In this document: piece after piece, positions 48,541 through 60,956 of the stretch
How positions within the stretch are numbered: the first letter of the stretch is position 1
Layout: every line of letters starts with the position of its first letter
Notes under the pieces: model-generated
Told to the model about the DNA's origin: nothing
The model's input: only the letters and a program-made list of their open reading frames with translations
Databases searched by the model: none
Assembly (NCBI GenBank): GCA_950022655.1
Contig: OX465583.1
Span: 36,607,360 to 36,671,359, forward strand
Length of the DNA: 64,000 nt
Direction: 5' to 3'
Source of the DNA: Alentia gelatinosa
Taxonomy: Eukaryota; Annelida; Polychaeta; Phyllodocida; Polynoidae
Position numbers and translations under genes: made by a program

Positions 48541-51456
48541 TTAAGGGTTAAGCATTACCTTGTTTTCTTTTCTCATGTATTCCTTGACATGTAGTTTAAA
48601 TTGATCACCAACTCTTTTTGTTTGTAGTTCTTTCGGTAGTTTATCCCATAACTTTATACCCATCGATAGTGCCGATTTCTTATACTTTTCAGTATTTGGT
48701 TTTCTTGTTATCAGGCAGATTTTTTCATATCTTCGTGTTTCCTTTACAGGTTTTACTTCGCAGTTCTTTTTATCCATACTCCACCATTTAATTAAAGACA
48801 GAAGATGACATGATCTGCGATAATTTAATGGTCTAATCTTACAATAATCAAGTAAATCATTCGTAGATATTCTATCACTGAGTTTTTTTCCTATAGCCAC
48901 TCTTAAGCTTTAATTTATTAATATTTGTAATTTATTTAGACTATGTTTGTTCATTAACGAAAAAATTGCATCATTGTATTCAAGAATCGGTAATAAAATT
49001 TGCTTTACAATTTTTATCCTGGTGGTCTCATTTAGTAAATAACTCAATTTCTTGTACTTAAATAATTTAAATGTAAAGTCTTTATATATTTTATCAAAGT
49101 GTACATTAAGACTGAGTTGATTATCTATTAAGACTCCCAAATATCTGTAGTGGTTTACCACTCCCAGTTTATTTTCCGCTATTTTAATATCTATACTAGT
49201 ATCTATTTTATTTCTACAATTGTGGTGCCACATTATTTTAGTCTTATTGTAGTTTATTCTTAATTTATTATTAGTTATCCATATTTCTAAGTCTTTTAAA
49301 TCACTTTCTATTTTCTCTTTTACTTCTTCTTGATTTTTCCCTTGTGTTACTAGCGCGATATCATCTGCATACATTATAATGTCACTATTTTTTATATGAT
49401 GTGATAATTTATCAATAAAAATTATGAACAATAGTGGTCCCAATATTGATCCTTGCGGAACTCCAGTATCAGCGATTTTCCAATCAGAGTACATGCCATT
49501 TAACTTTGTCCTATGTTGTCTATGTTGAAGATAATTTTTTATTATTTCTATAAGATGTCCAGGTAATTTTATTTTCTCTAGTGTATTTATTAACTGATAG
49601 TGATTTACACTATCGAAAGCCTTTCTTAGGTCAATATAAGTACTAATAACATATTTCCTTTCATCCATATAAGTCAATATTGATTGTGTTAATTTAAATA
49701 CTGCTTGTGCTGTTGAACGCCCTGGTAAGAAACCATATTGTCTGTCTGATAGTATATGATTTTCTTGGCAATGATTTAATATTTCAATATGCAATATTTT
49801 TTCAAATACTTTCGATAGAAATGGTAGAACAGAAATGGGTCTCCAGTTTCCAAATTCTTTCAAATTTCCTTCCTTAGGTAGTGGCGTTATAGTTGCCAAC
49901 TTTAAACAATCCGGGAAATAGCCTCTATACAATATTTTCTTTATTAGTCCCAAAAAGTCTTCAACTCCTAGTAATAATATCCTTTTCAATAACCCTGTTA
50001 ATATATTTTCAATCCCACTGCTCTTATTGTTATCAAAACTCTTGAGTATTTTAATTAAATTATCTGTAGTTAGCATTTCCTGTAGTTCATTTTCATACCA
50101 TTTTACTGGTTTTTCTACAGTTATATCTATCTGGTCTCCATAGCCTTTTCCAACTGTTACTAAGCTATTTTCTTCTTCACTTACCTCATCAAACTTACCT
50201 GCTTTGGAAAAGAAAGAATTCATTTTTTCGGTCACTTCTTCTATCTTTTCTTCTTTCATTATCGGGTATTCAGCTGTTTCACCTTCTTGTGGATTCCATA
50301 TATTCTTAATTTTCCTCCAGAATTTTTTTGGATTTTTAACATTGATTTCTAAATGGTTACAGATTAATCGCGATTTGGTTTCTCTAATTTCTTTCCTTAT
50401 CTCATCCCTTAACCTTCTTATTAATTTTAGTGTTTTAATATAATCCTGTCCGTTAGGTTCTAGTCTATGTAGCTTTTCTAGGCATTTTTTTCTTTTTACA
50501 ATTTTCTCTTCAGTACTCTTTAATAAAACTAGTCCATTATTACTTCTCACATATTTGGTTATAATTGGCATTACCTCGTTAATTTTATCTGTCAATTTGT
50601 TTATAAAAGTGTCACAGGGTTCACTTGAGTCTTCTACTTCTTTCTGGTTCACCGTTTCTGCTATTATTTTTTTTTCAAATTCATCTTTATTCTCAAGTGC
50701 TCTTCGATATTTTAATTTAATTTTAGGATGTTTCTCTCTATCTTTTTTTCTAACACAATAAATTATTACATGGTCTGATATATAGAAATTTACATTTCCA
50801 GATTCACTTATAAATTTTGAGCTACTATATATATGATCTATTGTACTTTTGCAAGTCTTATTTATATAAGTTTCGTGTGTCAGTATCATCTGCAGTCCAT
50901 TTTCTATTAAAAAGTTCTTCATTATTTTGTATTTCGAACATGTTACTGTTTTACTATTAACATTTAGATCCCCTGCTATCCAGCATTCATGCTTTTCAAA
51001 CTCGGGTCTTTCAATTATTTTTTTTAAGAATTCATAACAGTATTCTACATCATTATTAGGCGGTCTGTATACAGATATTAGTAATAATTTTTTTAAATTT
51101 GGTTTTTCAACCGTACAAACTAAACATTCTAACTTTTCATTTGATATGCATAATTCCTCAATTTTCGTAGTAAATGGTTTGTAACATGTTTTTATATACA
51201 TGGCTACTCCACCACCTATCTTATCAATTTTTCTATCATTCCTTAATATAAATTTATTTGTTATGAACACCATTTCCTCTGTATACTTATCTTTGAGCCA
51301 AGTCTCAGTGATTGTAGTAAAATCTACATTTTCTAGTACTATTTCTAATTCCTCTAGTCTCTTATATAGGCTATGTACATTTATAGTTGCAAATATAATA
51401 CCTTGTAATTTTTTTATATAGTTTGGGTCAACATATCCTTTGCAGGTATTCACCAT
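48541..51456 (-). pseudogene. Retrotransposon ORF2: APE endonuclease plus reverse transcriptase, broken by one in-frame stop
   Basis: ORF2 would nick target DNA and reverse-transcribe the element RNA. The first 848 codons are open. Residues 19-230 form an APE-type endonuclease: N26, E51 in TETWL, SVYRPP at 128-133, D163 and N165 in AGDLNV, D207 and H208 in STIDHIY, and D228-H229 in the SDH motif. The reverse transcriptase spans about 510-780: RPISVLP at 539-545, GFLPGRST at 575-582, YIDLRKAFD with D609, GVPQGS at 665-670, and YADD at 696-699. A TAA at 48910-48912 follows residue 848. The same frame continues for 3 codons and then 119 more, with LWDKLP and a K-rich end typical of the C-terminal region of this group. 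There is no frameshift; the full frame would be about 971 codons. The ATG at 51456 is chosen because the endonuclease fold begins soon after it. Its three metal-binding Asp residues remain. Confidence 0.92.
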
Positions 51457-52058
51457 GATATTCTTGACAGAGTTATTGGTACCCTTTTTCTTGTTATTTC
51501 TATTTGTCCCTTTTGCATGTATTTTACATACTTAGTATATAAATCATAACAACGCATTCTTACATATACACACATATACATATACATACATTGACTATGG
51601 ACAGACAGTAAATCAAGTAAGGTGTAGACACAGAGCGTCTCCAATATATAGGTAGACGTCTGAGCTTTCAATAATCGATTAAAGATTATTGACAGCATAG
51701 TTGCTAGTGCAAGTATATAATAAAAATACAACTACCCAACAACTATACTTATATTTGTTTAGTAGAATCTTGCGATTCGTTTACTCCAATATTTACATAT
51801 CAGGTGAGACATTTAAGCAAACTAGTGGCAGACTGTTTGTTAGTCTAATCATTTCATTTTCTTTGTTTCATTTCCATTAACAATTATTATTATATGTCAA
51901 GTAGTCATACTCTGACAATTTCGTTCATCTTGGTCTCATGTTTGACTGTTCATATCTTGCAATATCATTTTCTAGTCCTTCGAAGTTTCATATTTTACAA
52001 TATTAAATTAAATTTTTTCTGGGTGGCTTTCAGGTAATATATTGGGTTTCATTAAATT
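51457..52058 (-). other. Spacer between retrotransposon ORF1 and ORF2
   Basis: About 600 bp of AT-rich sequence with no recognisable domain. It holds a CA/TA-rich stretch near 51561-51592. A minus-strand frame of 93 codons (51731-51450) ends in ATGGTGA, so its TGA overlaps the ORF2 start region. Its composition is low-complexity and it matches nothing recognised. The closeness to the ORF2 ATG may be chance or may reflect coupled translation. Confidence 0.5.
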
Positions 52059-52496
52059 CTATAGGTGGTTTCCTGCTTCGCTGTTCTTGTCTATGTACGT
52101 TGACAGAACTCTGGAAATATCCCATAGCACTTGATAGTACGGATGTATACCATCCCTCAGTTTTGAGTATACGTATACCGTACCCTCACCAACTACATTT
52201 TTGTGCAGAATCCTTGTAAGAAATGGTGTGAGTACCCCGTTTACCTTGTTGATCGCAGAGATTTCCTCATTTAGCTCACGAACAATCATTTCAATTTTCG
52301 GTTGGTCCTTATGTTTTCCTCTGAAAACCCCATTTGCATGATTTAGGTTTACAGAGTATACTGAGCAGATACACACAACGATGCAGGGATCCATAGCCTT
52401 CACCGCGAGTACAAAGTCTTTCAGTGCGTCAGTCGTTTCATCAACGATTTTTCCGATTTTGCCTTCCTTTACATTGATTTTTGTAGGTACATACAT
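52059..52496 (-). pseudogene. Retrotransposon ORF1 C-terminal fragment, SGNH-esterase-like
   Basis: 145 codons are open up to a TAG at 52059. Residues 38-52 look like a core strand of an alpha/beta hydrolase. A segment rich in ELNEEI follows near 74-79, then RDGIHP at 114-119. That D-x-x-H arrangement is the block V signature of SGNH/GDSL hydrolases, which supplies the catalytic Asp and His. The N-terminal GDS nucleophile block is absent because the element is truncated: the reading frame starts right at the insertion boundary, and the first ATG lies on the last element bases by chance. Esterase domains are known in ORF1 of CR1-type elements, which supports the clade call. The fragment cannot be a working esterase. 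Confidence 0.6.
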
Positions 52497-52500
52497 TCAT
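52497..52500 (+). repeat. Target-site duplication TCAT, right copy
   Basis: TCAT lies between the truncated 5' end of the element and GGTACAGGCTTGCC, where the satellite unit resumes in register. Four bases is short, so chance microhomology at the junction cannot be excluded. Confidence 0.7.
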
Positions 52501-53410
52501 GGTACAGGCTTGCCACCTGGTGGAGACGGTGTGAAACAAATGCTTCCTCAACAGGAATGGTTTGCTATCCATCCATTATAGGCAAACTTTAAAGTGATCA
52601 GAGATTGGTACGCTCAAAATATAGCAGGAACAAATCAGTTTGGTTCCTTTCGCTTCTTTTATCTATCTTTCATAAATATCATGGATATATTTAGCGACTT
52701 CGTCGGGTCCGAGTTAAGGGGAGAATATGGAAAAAAAATGAAATTATGGGCTGCCTATTGCTGGGTTCGAACACACGACACTCGCATTGCCAGGGAAACA
52801 CCCTGCCAACTACTCCACAAAGTCAGATGCTCTAATAGGGTCAAATACTTAGGCTGTTGCTGGGTGGAGGGAATCAGCGGAGTTTTGAAAGTAGGGCGAC
52901 CAGCGAAAGTTGAGATCTCATTGGTTTCTCACGAGAAAAGTAGATAAGAAAACTACACAACTAGACATTGATTTCGGCATGGCTCGAAATAAATCATAAG
53001 AGAAAAGATATTTCTGCCAATAGATCTACAAAAAAGAAGAACAGATTCTAATATTTTCCTCCACGAGATTCTCACTCTCGTGGCCCCTCACTCTCCAAGC
53101 CTAAGTCTGGTTCACTTTGTCCTTATGTGCGGGCAGAAGTCCAAGCAGATACTACCAGAATCGTAGTTTTTTGGATATAGTAGGTAATAAGTATCATGGA
53201 TATATTTGACATGCATATTTTCACTTATCTCTAGAAGACCCTCTCCCCCAGTTTATTTACGATTTATGGCATTTTCCTTGGTGAAGTTCAGGTCAAATAT
53301 GATAATTATGTATAATTGATCATGTTTGTATCATTTTAAAACAATGGCCTCACATGAACATAGAGCCCTATGAAGTCCATGACAAAAGTCTCAATTATGC
53401 TTTTTTAGAA

Positions 53411-54668
53411 TCCAAGAAATAGTCCTATAAGCTGCTCCACAATACTACCATATACTGATATCATAATCCCTCACTGGAATAGCATTCAAGAGCAATTAAT
53501 TTACCTCTATGAAAAAGCATTTAGTTCACAGGGACGTTTTTCAATGTAAGATTTTTCAAGAAAAATCACATTGAAACCCTCCAACCCTTTGTCATTGGTA
53601 GATAATGTAATATCGGTATGTGTCTTGCTAAACATTGCTGATGAGAGTATTCTGAATTTGTTATACAGGACAAGATGCACATGATTCCTCTACAGGGCAA
53701 GCCCTGCAACATGCTGTGTAGGGAACCCTACCAGTGAGGAGAGACTGGTCGAGTCATGGTACAGGCTTGCCACCTGGTGGAGACGGTGTGAAACAAATGC
53801 TTCCTCAACAGGAATGGTTTGCTATCCATCCATTATAGGCAAACTTTAAAGTGATCAGAGATTGGTACGCTCAAAATATAGCAGGAACAAATCAGTTTGG
53901 TTCCTTTTGCTTCTTTTATCTATCTTTCATAAATATCATGGATATATTTAGCGACTTCGTAGAGTCCGAGTTAAGGGGAGAATATTGAAAAAAAAATGAA
54001 ATTATGGGCTGCCTATTGCTGGTTTCCAACACATGACACTCGCATTGCCAGAGAAACACCCTGCCCACTACTCCACAAAGTCAGATGCTCTAATAGGGTC
54101 AAATACTTAGGCTGTTGCTTGGTGGAGGGAATCAGCGGAGTTTTGAAAGTGGGGCGACCAGCGAAAGTTGAGATCTCATTGGTTTCTCACGAGAAAAGTA
54201 GATAAGTAAACTACACAACTAGACATTGATTTCGGCATGGCTCGAAATAAATCATAAGAGAAAAGATATTTCTGCCAATAGATCTACAAAAAAGAAGAAC
54301 AGATTCTAATATTTTCCTCCACGAGATTCTCACTCTGGTGGCCCCTCACTCTCCAAGCCTAAGTCTGGTTCACTCTGTCCTTATGTGCGGGCAGAAGTCC
54401 AAGCAGATACTACCAGAATCGTAGTTTTTTAGATATAGTAGGTAATAAGTATCATGGATATATTTGAAATGCATATTTTCACTTATCTCTAGAAGACCCT
54501 CTCCCCCAGTTTATTTACGATTTATGGCATTTTCCCTGGTGAAGTTGAGGTCAAATATGATAATTATGTATAATTGATCATGTTTGTATCATTTCAAAAC
54601 AATGGCCTCACTTGAACATAGAGCCCGATGAAGTCCATGACAAAAGTCTCAATTATGCTTTTTTAGAA
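53411..54668 (+). repeat. Satellite unit 39 (type F-like)
   Basis: 1,258 bp. Marks are ATGTAAGATTT, GTAGAGTCCGAGTT, CTTGGTGGAG and TTTGAAATGC. Private changes are TTCCCTGGTG and GAAGTTGAGG. It introduces CATTTCAAAAC and GAGCCCGATG, which recur in the units that follow. Confidence 0.97.
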
Positions 54669-55926
54669 TCCAAGAAATAGTCCTATAAGCTGCTCCACAA
54701 TACTACCATATACTGATATCATAATCCCTCACTGGAATAGCATTCAAGAGCAATTAATTGACCTCTATGAAAAAGCATTTAGTTCACAGGGACATTTTTC
54801 AATGTAAGATTTTTCAAGAAAAATCACATTGAAACCCTCCAACCCTTTGTCATTGGTAGATAATGTAAAATCGGTATGTGTCTTGCTAAACATTGCTGAT
54901 GAGAGTATTCTGAATTTGTTATACAGGACAAGATGCACATGATTACTCTACAGGGCAAGCCCTGCAACATGCTGTGTAGGGAACCCTACCAGTGAGGAGA
55001 GACTGGTCGAGTCATCGTACAGGCGTGCCACCTGGTGGAGACGGTGTGAAACAAATGCTTCCTCAACATGAATGGTTTGCTATCCATCCATTATAGGCAA
55101 ACTTTAAAGTGATCAGAGATTGGTACGCTCAAAATATAGCAGGAACAAATCAGTTTGGTTCCTTTTGCTTCTTTTATCTATCTTTCATAAATATCATGGA
55201 TATATTTAGCGACTTCGTCGAGTCCGAGTTAAGGGGAGAATATTGAAAAAAAAAAGAAATTATGGGCTGCCTATTGCTGGTTTCCAACACATGACACTCG
55301 CAATGCCAGAGAAACACCCTGCCCACTACTCCACAAAGTGAGATGCTCTAATAGGGTCAAATACTTAGGCTGTTGCTGGGTGGAGGGAATCAGCGGAGTT
55401 TTGAAAGTGGGGCGACCAGCAAAAGTTGAGATCTCATTGGTTTCTCACGAGAAAAGTAGATAAGAAAACTACACAACTAGACATTGATTTTGGCATGGCT
55501 CGAAATAAATCATAAGAGAAAAGATATTTCTGCCAATAGATCTACAAAAAAGAAGAACAGATTCTAATATTTTCCTCCACGAGATTCTCACTCTGGTGGC
55601 CCCTCACTCTCCAAGCCTAAGTCTGGTTCACTCTGTCCTTATGTGATGGCAGAAGTCCAAGCAGATACTACCAGAATCGTAGTTTTTTAGATATAGTAGG
55701 TAATAAGTATCATGGATATATTTGACATGCATATTTTCACTTATCTCTAGAAGACCCTCTCCCCCAGTTTATTTACGATTTATGGCATTTTCCTTGGTGA
55801 AGTTCAGGTCAAATATGATAATTATGTATAATTGATCATGTTTGTATCATTTTAAAACAATGGCCTCACTTGAACATAGAGCCCTATGAAGTCCATGACA
55901 AAAGTCTCAATTATGCTTTTTTAGAA
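54669..55926 (+). repeat. Satellite unit 40 (type I)
   Basis: 1,258 bp. Type I marks are TTGACCTCTATG, GGGACATTTTTC, GATTACTCT, AGGCGTGCC, CAACATGAATGG and AAAGTGAGATG. GTAAAATCGG and CGCAATGCC are private. Confidence 0.97.
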
Positions 55927-57183
55927 TCCAAGAAATAGTCCTATAAGCTGCTCCACAATACTACCATATACTGATATCATAATCCTTCACTGGAATAGCA
56001 TTCAAGAGCAATTAATTTACCCCTATGAAAAAGCATTTAGTTCACAGGGACGTTTTTCAATGTAGGATTTTTCAAGAAAAATCACATTGAAACCCTCCAA
56101 CCCTTTGTCATTGGTAGATAATGTAATATCGGTATGTGTCTTGCTAAATATTGCTGATGAGAGTATTCTGAATTTGTTATACAGGACAAGATGCACATGA
56201 TTCCTCTACAGGGCAAGCCCTGCAACATGCTGTGTAGGGAACCCTACCAGTGAGGAGAGACTGGTCGAGTCATCGTACAGGCTTGCCACCTGGTGGAGAC
56301 GGTGTGAAACAAATGCTTCCTCAACAGGAATGGTTTGCTATCCATCCATTATAGGCAAACTTTAAAGTGATCAGAGATTGGTACGCTCAAAATATAGCAG
56401 GAACAAATCAGTTTGGTTCCTTTTGCTTCTTTTATCTATCTTTCATAAATATCATGGATATATTTAGTGACTTCGTCGAGTCCGAGGTAAGGGGAGAATA
56501 TTGAAAAAAAATGAAATTATGGGCTGCCTATTGCTGGGTTCCAACACATGACACTCGCATTGCCAGAGAAACACCCTGCCCACTACTCCACAAAGTCAGA
56601 TGCTCTAATAGGGTCAAATACTTAGGCTGTTGCTGGGTGGAGGGAATCAGCGGAGTTTTGAAAGTGGGGCGACCAGCGAAAGTTGAGATCTCATTGGTTT
56701 CTCACGAGAAAAGTAGATAAGAAAACTACACTACTAAACATTGATTTCGGCATGGCTCGAAATAAATCATAAGAGAAAAGATATTTCTGCCAATAGATCT
56801 ACAAAAAAGAAGAACAGATTCTAATATTTTCCTCCACGAGATTCTCACTCTGGTGGCCCCTCACTCTCCAAGCCTAAGTCTGGTTCACTCTGTCCTTATG
56901 TGCGGGCAGAAGTCCAAGCAGATACTACCAGAATCGTAGTTTTTTAGATATAGTAGGTAATAAGTATCATGGATATATTTGAAATGCATATTTTCACTTA
57001 TCTCTAGAAGACCCTCTCCCCCAGTTTATTTACGATTTATGGCATTTTCCTTGGTGAAGTTCAGGTCAAATATGATAATTATGTATAATTGATCATGTTT
57101 GTATCATTTCAAAACAATGGCCTCACTTGAACATAGAGCCCTATGAAGTCCATGACAAAAGTCTCAATTATGCTTTTTTAGAA
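55927..57183 (+). repeat. Satellite unit 41 (type J)
   Basis: 1,257 bp. Marks are ATCCTTCACTGG, TTACCCCTATG, TTTAGTGACTTCG and TTTGAAATGC. GGGTTCCAACAC is shared with no other unit examined. Confidence 0.97.
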
Positions 57184-58441
57184 TCCAAGAAATAGTCCTA
57201 TAAGCTGCTCCACAATACTACCATATACTGATATCATAATCCCTCACTGGAATAGCATTCAAGAGCAATTAATTTACCCCTATGAAAAAGCATTTAGTTC
57301 ACAGGGACGTTTTTCAATGTAGGATTTTTCAAGAAAAATCACATTGAAACCCTCCAACCCTTTGTCATTGGTAGATAATGTAATATCGGTATGTGTCTTG
57401 CTAAATATTGCTGATGAGAGTATTCTGAATTTGTTATACAGGACAAGATGCACATGATTCCTCTACAGGGCAAGCCCTGCAACATGCTGTGTAGGGAACC
57501 CTACCAGTGAGGAGAGACTGGTCGAGTCATCGTACAGGCTTGCCACCTGGTGGAGACGGTGTGAAACAAATGCTTCCTCAACAGGAATGGTTTGCTATCC
57601 ATCCATTATAGGCAAACTTTAAAGTGATCAGAGATTGGTACGCTCAAAATATAGCAGGAACAAATCAGTTTGGTTCCTTTTGCTTCTTTTATCTATCTTT
57701 CATAAATATCATGGATATATTTAGCGACTTCGTAGAGTCCGAGTTAAGGGGAGAATATTGAAAAAAAAATGAAATTATGGGCTGCCTATTGCTGGTTTCC
57801 AACACATGACACTCGCATTGCCAGAGAAACACCCTGCCCACTACTCCACAAAGTCAGATGCTCTAATAGGGTCAAATACTTAGGCTGTTGCTTGGTGGAG
57901 GGAATCAGCGGAGTTTTGAAAGTGGGGTGACAAGCGAAAGTTGAGATCTCATTGGTTTCTCACGAGAAAAGTAGATAAGTAAACTACACAACTAGACATT
58001 GATTTCGGCATGGCTCGAAATAAATCATAAGAGAAAAGATATTTCTGCCAATAGATCTACAAAAAAGAAGAACAGATTCTAATATTTTCCTCCACGAGAT
58101 TCTCACTCTGGTGGCCCCTCACTCTCCAAGCCTAAGTCTGGTTCACTCTGTCCTTATGTGCGGGCAGAAGTCCAAGCAGATACTACCAGAATCGTAGTTT
58201 TTTAGATATAGTAGGTAATAAGTATCATGGATATATTTGAAATGCATATTTTCACTTATCTCTAGAAGACCCTCTCCCCCAGTTTATTTACGATTTATGG
58301 CATTTTCCTTGGTGAAGTTCAGGTCAAATATGATAATTATGTATAATTGATCATGTTTGTATCATTTCAAAACAATGGCCTCACTTGAACATAGAGCCCG
58401 ATGAAGTCCATGACAAAAGTCTCAATTATGCTTTTTTAGAA
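57184..58441 (+). repeat. Satellite unit 42
   Basis: 1,258 bp. It has TTACCCCTATG, CTTGGTGGAG, GGGGTGACAAGCG (which closes the short frame), CATTTCAAAAC and GAGCCCGATG. Confidence 0.97.
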
Positions 58442-59699
58442 TCCAAGAAATAGTCCTATAAGCTGCTCCACAATACTACCATATACTGATATCATAATCC
58501 CTCACTGGAATAGCATTCAAGAGCAATTAATTGACCTCTATGAAAAAGCATTTAGTTCACAGGGACATTTTTCAATGTAAGATTTTTCAAGAAAAATCAC
58601 ATTGAAACCCTCCAACCCTTTGTCATTGGTAGATAATGTAATATCGGTATGTGTCTTGCTAAACATTGCTGATGAGAGTATTCTGAATTTGTTATACAGG
58701 ACAAGATGCACATGATTACTCTACAGGGCAAGCCCTGCAACATGCTGTGTAGGGAACCCTACCAGTGAGGAGAGACTGGTCGAGTCATCGTACAGGCGTG
58801 CCACCTGGTGGAGACGGTGTGAAACAAATGCTTCCTCAACATGAATGGTTTGCTATCCATCCATTATAGGCAAACTTTAAAGTGATCAGAGATTGGTACG
58901 CTCAAAATATAGCAGGAACAAATCAGTTTGGTTCCTTTTGCTTCTTTTATCTATCTTTCATAAATATCATGGATATATTTAGCGACTTCGTCGAGTCCGA
59001 GTTAAGGGGAGAATATTGAAAAAAAAAAGAAATTATGGGCTGCCTATTGCTGGTTTCCAACACATGACACTCGCATTGCCAGAGAAACACCCTGCCCACT
59101 ACTCCACAAAGTGAGATGCTCTAATAGGGTCAAATACTTAGGCTGTTGCTGGGTGGAGGGAATCAGCGGAGTTTTGAAAGTGGGGCGACCAGCAAAAGTT
59201 GAGATCTCATTGGTTTCTCACGAGAAAAGTAGATAAGAAAACTACACAACTAGACATTGATTTTGGCATGGCTCGAAATAAATCATAAGAGAAAAGATAT
59301 TTCTGCCAATAGATCTACAAAAAAGAAGAACAGATTCTAATATTTTCCTCCACGAGATTCTCACTCTGGTGGCCCCTCACTCTCCAAGCCTAAGTCTGGT
59401 TCACTCTGTCCTTATGTGCGGGCAGAAGTCCAAGCAGATACTACCAGAATCGTAGTTTTTTAGATATAGTAGGTAATAAGTATCATGGATATATTTGAAA
59501 TGCATATTTTCACTTATCTCTAGAAGACCCTCTCCCCCAGTTTATTTACGATTTATGGCATTTTCCTTGGTGAAGTTCAGGTCAAATATGATAATTATGT
59601 ATAATTGATCATGTTTGTATCATTTTAAAACAATGGCCTCACTTGAACATAGAGCCCTATGAAGTCCATGACAAAAGTCTCAATTATGCTTTTTTAGAA
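58442..59699 (+). repeat. Satellite unit 43 (type I)
   Basis: 1,258 bp. It repeats unit 40 at 3,773 bp, including GATTACTCT and CAACATGAATGG. It has GTGCGGGCAG where unit 40 has GTGATGGCAG. Confidence 0.97.
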
Positions 59700-60956
59700 T
59701 CCAAGAAATAGTCCTATAAGCTGCTCCACAATACTACCATATACTGATATCATAATCCTTCACTGGAATAGCATTCAAGAGCAATTAATTTACCCCTATG
59801 AAAAAGCATTTAGTTCACAGGGACGTTTTTCAATGTAGGATTTTTCAAGAAAAATCACATTGAAACCCTCCAACCCTTTGTCATTGGTAGATAATGTAAT
59901 ATCGGTATGTGTCTTGCTAAATATTGCTGATGAGAGTATTCTGAATTTGTTATACAGGACAAGATGCACATGATTCCTCTACAGGGCAAGCCCTGCAACA
60001 TGCTGTGTAGGGAACCCTACCAGTGAGGAGAGACTGGTCGAGTCATCGTACAGGCTTGCCACCTGGTGGAGACGGTGTGAAACAAATGCTTCCTCAACAG
60101 GAATGGTTTGCTATCCATCCATTATAGGCAAACTTTAAAGTGATCAGAGATTGGTACGCTCAAAATATAGCAGGAACAAATCAGTTTGGTTCCTTTTGCT
60201 TCTTTTATCTATCTTTCATAAATATCATGGATATATTTAGTGACTTCGTCGAGTCCGAGGTAAGGGGAGAATATTGAAAAAAAATGAAATTATGGGCTGC
60301 CTATTGCTGGGTTCGAACACATGACACTCGCATTGCCAGAGAAACACCCTGCCCACTACTCCACAAAGTCAGATGCTCTAATAGGGTCAAATACTTAGGC
60401 TGTTGCTGGGTGGAGGGAATCAGCGGAGTTTTGAAAGTGGGGCGACCAGCGAAAGTTGAGATCTCATTGGTTTCTCACGAGAAAAGTAGATAAGAAAACT
60501 ACACTACTAAACATTGATTTCGGCATGGCTCGAAATAAATCATAAGAGAAAAGATATTTCTGCCAATAGATCTACAAAAAAGAAGAACAGATTCTAATAT
60601 TTTCCTCCACGAGATTCTCACTCTGGTGGCCCCTCACTCTCCAAGCCTAAGTCTGGTTCACTCTGTCCTTATGTGCGGGCAGAAGTCCAAGCAGATACTA
60701 CCAGAATCGTAGTTTTTTAGATATAGTAGGTAATAAGTATCATGGATATATTTGAAATGCATATTTTCACTTATCTCTAGAAGACCCTCTCCCCCAGTTT
60801 ATTTACGATTTATGGCATTTTCCTTGGTGAAGTTCAGGTCAAATATGATAATTATGTATAATTGATCATGTTTGTATCATTTCAAAACAATGGCCTCACT
60901 TGAACATAGAGCCCTATGAAGTCCATGACAAAAGTCTCAATTATGCTTTTTTAGAA
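59700..60956 (+). repeat. Satellite unit 44 (type J)
   Basis: 1,257 bp. It repeats unit 41 at 3,773 bp, including ATCCTTCACTGG and TTTAGTGACTTCG, but has GGGTTCGAACACATG. Confidence 0.97.

Larger units (their letters stand above)
48374..52496 (-). mobile_element. 5'-truncated non-LTR retrotransposon, CR1/L2-like
   Basis: About 4.1 kb on the minus strand, inserted at unit position 347 of unit 38. From 5' to 3' on its own strand it holds the end of ORF1 (52496-52059), a spacer, ORF2 with endonuclease and reverse transcriptase (51456-48541), a 3' UTR and a poly(A) tail (T13 on the plus strand). The 4-bp TCAT duplication, the poly(A) end and the missing 5' part of ORF1 are what target-primed reverse transcription leaves. 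There are no terminal repeats. The clade is inferred from an APE-type endonuclease, the RT motifs, an esterase-like ORF1 and the C-terminal LW..LP motif. Poly(A) is less usual for CR1/L2, so a jockey-group relative is possible. Confidence 0.93.
48027..53410 (+). repeat. Satellite unit 38 (type H), split by the retrotransposon
   Basis: The unit occupies 48027-48373 and 52501-53410. Without the inserted element and one copy of TCAT it is 1,257 bp, so nothing was lost on insertion. The left part has CAGTCAAGAGC; the right part has GTCGGGTCCGAGTT, AATATGGAAA, CTCTCGTGG and TTTTTGGATATAG. Confidence 0.96.

Noticed and set aside
50204..51421. Plus-strand open frames inside the retrotransposon
   Set aside because: They are antisense to ORF2, which has full endonuclease and RT motifs on the minus strand.
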